In this document: piece after piece, positions 1-6,640 of the stretch
How positions within the stretch are numbered: the first letter of the stretch is position 1
Layout of the letters: each line of letters opens with the position of its first letter
Assembly (NCBI GenBank): GCA_026705925.1
Contig: JAPOZT010000018.1
Coordinates: 1 to 61,982, forward strand
Length of the DNA stretch: 61,982 nucleotides
Origin: Gemmatimonadota bacterium
GTDB lineage: Bacteria > JAAXHH01
Direction: 5' to 3'
The notes under the pieces: model-generated
Seen by the model: only the letters and a program-made list of their open reading frames with translations
The model's database searches: none
Told to the model about the DNA's origin: nothing
Position numbers and translations under genes: made by a program

Positions 1-371
1 TCCGGATCCTTGGGCCAGGGTATGTCCCGGTGCCAGTTCTGGTCCGGTTCGCCGGGTTCCGTAACCCGCGCCGTCGCACTGTGCAGCTGGACGCAGTTGC
101 CGAGTATGGCCTTCATGCGGTCCAGGACGGGCGGGTTGTCCAGCAGGAATGCGAACCTTTCGTCCTCTTCAAGCAGTTGGTGCGTGAAGGACTCGCCGCG
201 CCGGGAGAAGGTCTCGTCGAGGGCGTCCCGAAGCTGCTTGATCTGACCGGAAGTCAGCGCGTCTTCCACGACCAGATAGCCCCATTTCCGGAAGAAGGCG
301 GCCTCCCGTTCCAGTTCGGGCGTCAGGTCCGGGTTCATTCGCGGTCCGACGATTTCGGCATCATATCCCAT
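1..371 (-). CDS. Phytanoyl-CoA dioxygenase family protein, 3' end cut by the window
   Basis: The reverse strand reads from an ATG at 371 as MGYDAEIVGPRMNPDLTPEL and stays open to the window edge. The N-terminal helix followed by FFRKWGYLVVEDALT and the later QNWHRDIPWP are typical of the PhyH family of Fe(II)/2-oxoglutarate oxygenases; HRD is the HxD part of the iron-binding facial triad. The distal His and the 2-oxoglutarate Arg would lie beyond the window. It starts two bases after the stop of the enolase-type gene 374-1498, so the two are probably co-transcribed. The Met at 338 is an alternative start; neither start has a good Shine-Dalgarno. The substrate is unknown. Confidence 0.8.
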   Translation of the reverse strand, partial: MGYDAEIVGPRMNPDLTPELEREAAFFRKWGYLVVEDALTSGQIKQLRDALDETFSRRGESFTHQLLEEDERFAFLLDNPPVLDRMKAILGNCVQLHSATARVTEPGEPDQNWHRDIPWPKDP

Positions 372-373
372 GA

Positions 374-1498
374 TCAGAAGAAACCGAGGTCCTCCCGGGC
401 CGCGCGGCGCGCCACTTCCTCGTCCAGCGTCACACCCAGGCCCGGCGTCATGGGCACGTCGATATGCCCGTCCCGGATCAGGTCCCGTTCCACCGTCAGC
501 GTATTCCATACCTCGTCGTCCAGGTGATGGAATTCGAGCACCTGGAAGTTGGGCGCCGCCGCGCACAGGTGGCACACGGCCATCGTCCCGATGGGGCCGC
601 AGATGTTGTGCGGCGACAGGGGAATGTAGTACATGTCGGCCAGATCGGCGATCTTCCGGCCCTCCAGCAGCCCCCCCGCCTTGGCGTGATCGGGCGAGAT
701 GATGTCCGCCGCCTGCGCCTCGATGAGGTCCCGGAAGCCGTGGCGCGTGTAGAAGTTCTCCCCGGTGCAGATGGGGACGCGCGTGGCCTGGGTGACCTTC
801 GCCATGGCCTCGATGTTTTCCGGCGGCACGGGGTCCTCCAGCCACATCAGGTCGAGGTCCTCGATGGCGTAGGCCACCTTCAGGATATCCACCGGGGCGT
901 AGTTCCAGTGGGCGTCGATGAGCAGGTCGGTATTGGGGTCCAGAGCCTCCCGCAAGGCGGTGACGACGTCGACGAAATAGGCCACGTCGTGGTTGCTGAT
1001 GGTCCGGTTGTACCGGTCCCGCCGGGAAGGCTGCGGATCGATGTCGAACTTGATGGCGTCGAATCCCCGCGCTTCCACGGCCCGGGCCTTCTCCGCGTAG
1101 GCTTCCGGCGTTTCCTCGTCACCGGCGTGACAATCGTTGTATACGCGGATGCGGTCCCTGAACTTGCCGCCGAGCAGTTGCCAGATGGGCACGCCGCAGG
1201 CCTGTCCCGTGATGTCCCACAGGGCCATTTCGATCCCGCTGATGGCACTCATGACCGCGCCCTGGTAGAAGCCTGAGGCGGACATGGACCCCATCATGTC
1301 GTGAAAGAGCTTGTCCACGTTCCGCGGGTCCTGGCCGAGGAGCGCCCGGTCGACCAGCCTGGGATCGGTAGCGATCTGGTGTACGCCAGCGCCGTGATAG
1401 GCCTCTCCGATGCCGACCAGCCCCTCGTCGGTCTTCACCTTCACCAGTACCCAGGGCATGGGCTGGAGCAGCACGGCCCCCACGTGTGTGATTTTCAT
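374..1498 (-). CDS. Mandelate racemase/muconate lactonizing enzyme family protein (sugar-acid dehydratase-like)
   Basis: 374 aa, the usual length of the enolase superfamily. The N-terminal capping domain begins MKITHVGAVLL. The barrel carries the three acidic metal ligands in LLIDAHWN, MWLEDPVPP and ICTGENF, and the general-base His in SPHNICGP. The IKFDID segment sits where the KxK/KxD motif occurs. GENF together with SPHNICGP resembles the galactonate/mannonate-type acid sugar dehydratases more than the MLE or dipeptide epimerase subgroups. Family membership is certain; the sugar acid used cannot be read from the sequence. It lies in a minus-strand series with a second enolase paralogue and two PhyH dioxygenases, suggesting a catabolic cluster. 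Confidence 0.9.
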   Translation of the reverse strand: MKITHVGAVLLQPMPWVLVKVKTDEGLVGIGEAYHGAGVHQIATDPRLVDRALLGQDPRNVDKLFHDMMGSMSASGFYQGAVMSAISGIEMALWDITGQACGVPIWQLLGGKFRDRIRVYNDCHAGDEETPEAYAEKARAVEARGFDAIKFDIDPQPSRRDRYNRTISNHDVAYFVDVVTALREALDPNTDLLIDAHWNYAPVDILKVAYAIEDLDLMWLEDPVPPENIEAMAKVTQATRVPICTGENFYTRHGFRDLIEAQAADIISPDHAKAGGLLEGRKIADLADMYYIPLSPHNICGPIGTMAVCHLCAAAPNFQVLEFHHLDDEVWNTLTVERDLIRDGHIDVPMTPGLGVTLDEEVARRAAREDLGFF

Positions 1499-1521
1499 TG
1501 GTACTCCCGTCCGGCGTGCCG

Positions 1522-1577
1522 GGTCAGCGGGTCCAGGTCAGCGGGTCCAGGTCAGCGCATCCTGGTCAACGCATCCC
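1522..1577. repeat. 14-bp tandem repeat, four copies, over a stop codon
   Basis: Four contiguous units: GGTCAGCGGGTCCA twice, then GGTCAGCGCATCCT and GGTCAACGCATCCC. The last two units encode the C-terminal residues and stop codon of the gene 1552-2163; the first two lie in the spacer before the next gene. One of twelve such spacer arrays, each with its own sequence. Confidence 0.9.
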
Positions 1578-2163
1578 GGGTGTTGAGATAGGGAACCGAT
1601 CGTTCCAGGAACGTCTCCAGCAGGGCCCCGGGGGTCAGATCGGACGTGTCTATGGCGAGTTTCCGGTGGATCCACGACTGCGCGACCTCTTCATCGAACC
1701 GTTCCAGGATGCGTTCGACGTCCTCCGGCGGGACCAGCTGCCGGGGATGGGGGGCCGTCTCCATGCGCCGCCGGATGACTTCCGGGCGGGCGTGGAGATG
1801 GACGAGGATCGCGTCGTCCGGCATGTCCGGCTCGTACTCCCGCACCGCGATGTTGATCCCCGGGTAGTAGTACCGGGGTCCGTACACCATTTCCTCGATG
1901 TGAAACCCGCCGAGGAGGATGTGATCGAACTTGTGCATCAGCCGGACGTGGTACACGATCTGGAACCGCTGGAACCGCTCCTTGATGGCCGGCAGCATGT
2001 CGATGAACCCCTGCTGCTCCGCTTCGTCGAGGTGGTACGCGTCCGGTATGGTGAAGTGGTCGTCGAGGTGGTGGTGGACGCCCCGTTCGTTTCCCCAGGC
2101 GTAGAGGCCGTCGATCAGCGTCGTGACCCCGGCGTATTCGCAGCCCACGGCGATCAGCCGCAT
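1552..2163 (-). CDS. Putative P-loop kinase-like protein with degenerate Walker A
   Basis: 203 aa, with a good ribosome binding site (AAAGGAG five bases before the ATG at 2163). The N-terminus MRLIAVGCEYAGVTTLIDGL is laid out like a nucleoside-kinase P-loop, but the GxxxxGK[ST] Lys is replaced: GCEYAGVTT. Later segments (HLDEAEQQGFIDMLP, ILVHLHARPEVIRRRM, the last resembling a kinase LID with clustered Arg) also fit a thymidylate- or adenylate-kinase-like fold. Without the Walker Lys, catalysis is doubtful, or nucleotide binding is achieved in another way. It lies between two enolase-superfamily genes on the same strand. No named family is assigned. Confidence 0.6.
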   Translation of the reverse strand: MRLIAVGCEYAGVTTLIDGLYAWGNERGVHHHLDDHFTIPDAYHLDEAEQQGFIDMLPAIKERFQRFQIVYHVRLMHKFDHILLGGFHIEEMVYGPRYYYPGINIAVREYEPDMPDDAILVHLHARPEVIRRRMETAPHPRQLVPPEDVERILERFDEEVAQSWIHRKLAIDTSDLTPGALLETFLERSVPYLNTRDALTRMR

Positions 2164-2180
2164 GGACGCTCCTTTCTTGG

Positions 2181-2234
2181 TTCCGCAAGGCGCATCAGTT
2201 CCGCATGGCGCATCTGTTTCGCAGGGCGCATCAG
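2181..2234. repeat. 18-bp tandem repeat, three copies
   Basis: Three units of the form TTCCGCAAGGCGCATCAG (then CATGG and TTTCGCAGG variants) fill the space between the ATG of the gene at 2163 and the stop codon of the gene at 2231. The last unit includes that stop codon. Confidence 0.9.
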
Positions 2235-3349
2235 TTCAGTTCCTCGTATTGCTGCGTATACCGCTGCAGCGCGTCGTAGTCCAGGTCGCAGCCGAGTCCC
2301 GGTTTCATCGGCGTGGGCACGTGTCCGTCCGCGAAGGAGATGGGCTCTGTGATGAGATCGTCTTCCCGTGTCCACCCGCCGACGAAATCGGAGGCCATGG
2401 TGCAGTTCGGCGCCGCGGCGGCGGCGTGCACGAAGGAGGTGTCCGAGATCCCCAGGTCGTTTCCGGAACCGTGCCAGCAGGGCAGGCCGGCCGCGGCGGC
2501 CACGGCGGCGTTGCGCTGAAATCCGAACATGCTGCCGCCCAGGTTCACGCAGTCCACCACGCCCCGGCCTCCGTCCGCCTGCAGGGCGTGCACGACCCCT
2601 GCCCCGTTCCCCAGGTGCATGGCCAGGGGGAAGGGGATTGCCCGGTGGATCTCCTCGTAGCCTGCGATGTCCGTCTTGGGAATGGGATCCTCGAAGACCT
2701 CCACGTTGCCCAGGGTCTCGAGACGACCGGCCAGCTCGATGGCCTGGGCGGCCGTGTAGAACCGTTCGTTGGGGTCGACTGTCACCTTGAACTCCGGACC
2801 GGCCACGTCGCGCATGGCCTTCAGGCGCTCGTACATGGGTTCCTCGAGCCGGCACTTGATCTTGACGCCCGTAAATCCCAGGCGCAGCCCTCTTTCCACG
2901 GCCCTGGCGCCGTCCTCCGGCGTCTGGTGGCCCATCCAGTAATCGGCCCGGACACGGTCACGGACCGCGCCGCCCAGGAGGGTGTGCACGGGCAGCCCGC
3001 GCACCCGTCCCACCAGGTCCAGCACCGCCATTTCGTAGGCGTCGTAGGCTGGACCGGTTCCCACCGTGATGTCGTCCGCCGCCCGATCGGCGCGGCGCCC
3101 GAAGATGTCCTGCGGTGTGATTTCCTCGGGATCGCGGCCCATGAGCAGCCCCGCCCCTTGCCGGACCTGTTCGATGGGCAGACCCCGTCCGGTCTCCCCG
3201 ATCCCGGCGTACTCGGTGTCGGTATCGACCCGGATGATGTGCTTGGGCACCTCGTCCCACCCGGTCTTTTCCGCATACTCCTGACTGTGCACCCGGCCGG
3301 GTATGGTGGGTACGACGACGGTCCATACGGAAACTGCGGTGATCTTCAT
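2231..3349 (-). CDS. Mandelate racemase/muconate lactonizing enzyme family protein, atypical metal site
   Basis: 372 aa; starts MKITAVSVWTVVVP after a GGAGAG site. The enolase-type capping domain is followed by a barrel with the KxK motif (GVKIKCRLEE), the first metal ligand in TVDPNERF and the second in VFEDPIP. The third strand, where the family has an acidic ligand (usually in a GE or DES context), reads PLAMHLGNGAG with no Glu or Asp. A WHGSGNDLGI segment stands near the usual C-terminal His or Glu base. It is a divergent paralogue of the gene at 374-1498, and the altered third ligand suggests altered chemistry or loss of activity. Membership of the superfamily is clear; the reaction is not. 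Confidence 0.85.
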   Translation of the reverse strand: MKITAVSVWTVVVPTIPGRVHSQEYAEKTGWDEVPKHIIRVDTDTEYAGIGETGRGLPIEQVRQGAGLLMGRDPEEITPQDIFGRRADRAADDITVGTGPAYDAYEMAVLDLVGRVRGLPVHTLLGGAVRDRVRADYWMGHQTPEDGARAVERGLRLGFTGVKIKCRLEEPMYERLKAMRDVAGPEFKVTVDPNERFYTAAQAIELAGRLETLGNVEVFEDPIPKTDIAGYEEIHRAIPFPLAMHLGNGAGVVHALQADGGRGVVDCVNLGGSMFGFQRNAAVAAAAGLPCWHGSGNDLGISDTSFVHAAAAAPNCTMASDFVGGWTREDDLITEPISFADGHVPTPMKPGLGCDLDYDALQRYTQQYEELN

Positions 3350-3383
3350 CGTGGTCTCTCCGGGATGGCGCGAAAGCGGCTCG

Positions 3384-4577
3384 TCAGTTGTTCCGCCATC
3401 CCGCCATGAAAGATTCCAGGTTCAGGCCGGAAGGCATTTCCTCGAAATAGTAGTGCATGGGATCCGACTGGAATCCCGGCACGTACTGGAGCGTATCGGA
3501 CTGCATCTGCTCGTCCAGCGGTTCGAAGCGCCGCCAGAGCGTGTCCAGCTCGCTGGTGGTGAACCTTGGCTTCAGGTCTTCGTCGTGCGAGATGTCGCTG
3601 CCATAATGCGGTCGGACCGGATGGGTGGCGAACCTCATCTTGTATGCGATCTTGGACAGGAGCACGGCGCATACGATCCGGCCCGCTTCACCGGGATGCA
3701 GCGTGGCGATACCTTCCTGGAAAGCGTCCTCGTCGCCGTCGATGGCGGCGTGGAAAACGGACTCGATCCGGTCGGACTCCTCGTCGTACCGGTGCCGGAT
3801 GTCCCTGAAAACCACTTGCAGATCGGAGGGCAGACATTCGATGAAGCCGAGGTCGCGGAAGGTCCGGTTGACGTAAGGGAAGACCGGCCCTCCGTAGGAA
3901 CGGTAGCCCAGGTGGATAGTGCGCCGGGTCCTGGCGCTGTAGTTGCTTCCCCAGTGCAGGATCGTGTTGGTGTAGACCACGCCGTCGCCTGCGTTCAACT
4001 CGACCTGGGCGCCGCCGGGCAGCGGCTCCCGGGGGTTTTGTGCCAGGCAATGGTTCTCTTCGGCCGTGTTCCCTCTGCGGTGGCTCTTCGGCACGACCCA
4101 GAGCACGTTGTCGTCGTAGAGGGGGATGTTCCACTGCAGGTAACCGGGCGCGTTGCGCAGCAGATCATCCTGGAGACCCCGCAAAGGCGCCTGGTCGATA
4201 GGGTGTATGTCCCGGTGCCACGGCGCCGGCCCTCGGTCGGTCACCGGGTTGCACATGAACATGAATCCCGTGTTGCCGGCGGCTTCCGCGTCCATGATGC
4301 GCCGGCTGACGCCCATGGTGTGCTCGTGGAGGCAGAAGGCCATCGTATTGGCCGTATCCCCGTCCACGAGGCTTTCGAAATGCAGTCTGGGCTGGTGGCC
4401 GGTCTCCCACTCCCCTCCGGGCGGGTCATCCGGTTTTCTCTCCCTGGTCCAGATTTCCCGCTGGCGGTCCACCATGCGCTCGAAGCTGTCCCTCAGGGGA
4501 CCAAGCCAGTCAGGGGGAACCACCCCACGAAGCACGATGAAACCGTCTTCGAACAGTTTCCGAGGATCGAAATGCAT
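3384..4577 (-). CDS. Phytanoyl-CoA dioxygenase family protein
   Basis: 397 aa, somewhat longer than most PhyH proteins (about 280-320 aa). The start MHFDPRKLFEDGFIVLRGVV has the standard N-terminal helix and strand. The facial triad is visible as PAPWHRDIHP (HxD) and a distal His in ILHWGSNYSARTRRTIHLGY; one of the Arg in that stretch would bind 2-oxoglutarate. The extra length is C-terminal, after the oxygenase core, and has no recognised domain. It is first in the minus-strand block running down to position 1 and faces the divergent gene at 4893. An Fe(II)/2-oxoglutarate hydroxylase role is likely; the substrate is unknown. Confidence 0.85.
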   Translation of the reverse strand: MHFDPRKLFEDGFIVLRGVVPPDWLGPLRDSFERMVDRQREIWTRERKPDDPPGGEWETGHQPRLHFESLVDGDTANTMAFCLHEHTMGVSRRIMDAEAAGNTGFMFMCNPVTDRGPAPWHRDIHPIDQAPLRGLQDDLLRNAPGYLQWNIPLYDDNVLWVVPKSHRRGNTAEENHCLAQNPREPLPGGAQVELNAGDGVVYTNTILHWGSNYSARTRRTIHLGYRSYGGPVFPYVNRTFRDLGFIECLPSDLQVVFRDIRHRYDEESDRIESVFHAAIDGDEDAFQEGIATLHPGEAGRIVCAVLLSKIAYKMRFATHPVRPHYGSDISHDEDLKPRFTTSELDTLWRRFEPLDEQMQSDTLQYVPGFQSDPMHYYFEEMPSGLNLESFMAGWRNN

Positions 4578-4892
4578 GTAAGGATTACCACAAAAAGATG
4601 CGACGCGGGACGATGCCCGCGCCGTAGAACAGGGTTAGCATTCAATCTACACCGGCCCATGGGAATGTCAAGGGAAGGAAGGCAGAAATATCCGCTTTGA
4701 TATAAAGGTTTTTGTCGGGTACATAAATCTACCGGCAACTATTGCGCCGACTGAGCAAATCACCTTGCCCGGAACCGGCCCTTAGTACAAGATTGGGAAC
4801 GAAGGGTAACGCATTTCCACGTGTCAAAGTGGAACGACATTGTTTCGCCATCATGCGAACCGCCTTCAGAAGATTCACGTTCAGACGAAAGC
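4578..4892. other. Divergent intergenic region
   Basis: About 315 bp between the minus-strand PhyH gene and the plus-strand isochorismatase. It is AT-richer around 4681-4745 than its surroundings and should hold both promoters. No convincing -35/-10 pair or operator could be assigned by eye. Confidence 0.4.
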
Positions 4893-5504
4893 ATGTCCAT
4901 GGCTGACACGACAGACTGGCGCCGGTTCGCGCTGTTGCTCATCGATGTCCAGCGGGATTTCTGGCCTGCAGCAACCGCGAAGGCCTTTCCGGAATTCCCG
5001 ACGAACGTCGAAAGGCTGCTGGAATACAGCCGATCGTCCGGTCTCGAAATCGTGCATGTTCGGGCGGAGTTCGATCCGGACGGAACGGACTGGATGTCGC
5101 CTTACCGCATTAAGGGTGAGACGCCCTGTGTCCGGGGAACGTCCGGCGCGGGCGTGCTGCCCTGCGCCGCGGAACGGACCGGAGAAACGGTCCTGCGCAA
5201 GCGGACCTTCGACGCCTTCCTGCAGCCGGACCTATTAACCCATTTACATCGCGCGCGTAAATCCTTTATACTGGTTGCGGGACTGGAAACTTCCGTCTGC
5301 GTGCTGTTGACCGCGGCTTCCGCCGTACAGCGCGGGTTCCTGGCCGCGGTTGTCGAGGACTGCTGCGCCGACGATCCGTTCAAACATGCGGCGGCGATTA
5401 CCGGCTATCCCTTCGTCTTCGAGCGGACCACCCTCGCCACGCTGGAAACCGACCACGGCCGGTGGACGGCCATGTTGAACGACCTGAAAAGCTTCGGAGG
5501 TTGA
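4893..5504 (+). CDS. Isochorismatase family cysteine hydrolase
   Basis: 203 aa from the ATG at 4893 ([20 protein letters not shown]). The frame stays open further upstream to 4821, but that extension looks unlike the family and the 203-aa product has the usual length. The catalytic triad of the superfamily is complete: Asp in [10 protein letters not shown], Lys in [10 protein letters not shown], and the nucleophilic Cys in [14 protein letters not shown]. Members hydrolyse amides or vinyl ethers such as isochorismate, nicotinamide or carbamoylsarcosine; the substrate here is not evident. Its stop is two bases before the start of the Gfo/Idh gene, so the two are translationally coupled. Confidence 0.85.
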   Translation: MSMADTTDWRRFALLLIDVQRDFWPAATAKAFPEFPTNVERLLEYSRSSGLEIVHVRAEFDPDGTDWMSPYRIKGETPCVRGTSGAGVLPCAAERTGETVLRKRTFDAFLQPDLLTHLHRARKSFILVAGLETSVCVLLTAASAVQRGFLAAVVEDCCADDPFKHAAAITGYPFVFERTTLATLETDHGRWTAMLNDLKSFGG

Positions 5505-5506
5505 CC

Positions 5507-6562
5507 GTGGACCCACTGACCGTGAATAAACTGAACGTAGGCATCGTCGGCCTGGGCTGGGTGGCCGGGGCGCATATCGACGCGTTCAAGGCCGTGTCCG
5601 GGGCGGACGTCACCGCCGTCTGCTCCCGCAGGACCCATGACGACGCGGCCCTGTCGAAGCAGTTCGGTACGCCGCTGAAGTCCTGCGTCGACTATGGCGA
5701 CCTGCTCTCCGACCCGGACATCCACGTGATCGACATCTGCACGCCCCATCCCTTTCACGCCGATCAGGCTGTGGCCGCCGCGGAAGCCGGCAAGCATCTC
5801 ATCATCGAGAAGCCCATTGCCCTTACGCCCGGGGACGCGGCGCGCATCCAGGCCGCCGTGGATCGGGCCGGCGAATCGGTATGCGTCTGCTTCGAATGCC
5901 GCTACAGCGCCCATTTCACCCTGATCCGGTCCGTCATCGACCAGGGGCTGCTCGGCGACCTGCACTACGCCGAAGTCGACTACTACCACGGTATCGGACC
6001 GTGGTACGGGCAGTACGACTGGAACGTGAAGAAGGCCATGGGCGGGACCAGCCTGCTGACGGCCGGCTGCCACGCCCTGGACGCGCTGCTGTTCTTCATG
6101 GACGGCACGGTGGAGGAAGTCTCCAGTTACAACACGAAGTCTTCCAGTCCCCACTTCGCGCCCTACGAGTACGACACGACGAGTGTTTCCATCCTGAGGT
6201 TCGAGGGAGGGAACCGGATCGCCAAGGTGACTTCCTGCATCGACTGCCTGCAACCCTACTACTTCCACGTGCACCTGGTGGGCAGCGAGGGCAGCCTGCT
6301 GGACAACCGGTTCTACTCCGAGAAGATCCGGGGGATGGATCGGAGCCGGTGGAGCACACTCGAGACCTCCCTGATCGATTCGGGCGATGTCCAGGATCAT
6401 CCCTACGAGCCCCAGTTCCAGGCCTTCGTGGACAGCATCCGAAGCGGCGGCCCCATGCCCCACACCGACATGGCCACGGCCTACGAATCCCACCGCGTCG
6501 TGTTCGCGGCCGACCGGTCCGCGTCAGAAGGCCGGCCCGTGCGCCTGACCGAGCTGGGCTAG
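5507..6562 (+). CDS. Gfo/Idh/MocA family oxidoreductase
   Basis: 351 aa if it starts at the GTG at 5507, which has a perfect GGAGG at 5496-5500 with six-base spacing; the in-frame GTG at 5462 would overlap the upstream gene and has no such site. The N-terminal Rossmann fold is [19 protein letters not shown], and the hallmark EKP motif is in [12 protein letters not shown], followed by the C-terminal alpha/beta dimerisation domain (residues about 120-340). Members oxidise or epimerise sugars, inositols or derivatives with NAD(P). Coupling to an isochorismatase-type hydrolase suggests a small two-step pathway, but the substrate is unknown. Confidence 0.88.
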   Translation: MDPLTVNKLNVGIVGLGWVAGAHIDAFKAVSGADVTAVCSRRTHDDAALSKQFGTPLKSCVDYGDLLSDPDIHVIDICTPHPFHADQAVAAAEAGKHLIIEKPIALTPGDAARIQAAVDRAGESVCVCFECRYSAHFTLIRSVIDQGLLGDLHYAEVDYYHGIGPWYGQYDWNVKKAMGGTSLLTAGCHALDALLFFMDGTVEEVSSYNTKSSSPHFAPYEYDTTSVSILRFEGGNRIAKVTSCIDCLQPYYFHVHLVGSEGSLLDNRFYSEKIRGMDRSRWSTLETSLIDSGDVQDHPYEPQFQAFVDSIRSGGPMPHTDMATAYESHRVVFAADRSASEGRPVRLTELG

Positions 6563-6608
6563 CGATCGCCAACTGGACGGGCGATCGCCATCAGGACGGG
6601 CAATCGCC
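6562..6608. repeat. 19-bp tandem repeat, about 2.5 copies
   Basis: Units GCGATCGCCAACTGGACGG and GCGATCGCCATCAGGACGG plus a partial third (GCAATCGCC). The array starts at the last base of the TAG stop of the Gfo/Idh gene and fills most of the spacer before the kinase gene. Confidence 0.85.
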
Positions 6609-6640
6609 GGCAGAATCTGCCATTACCATGGAGTAAGCGC

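Noticed and set aside
5405..6493. 362-aa minus-strand open frame
   Set aside because: Antisense of the Gfo/Idh gene, which has the EKP motif and a perfect ribosome binding site.
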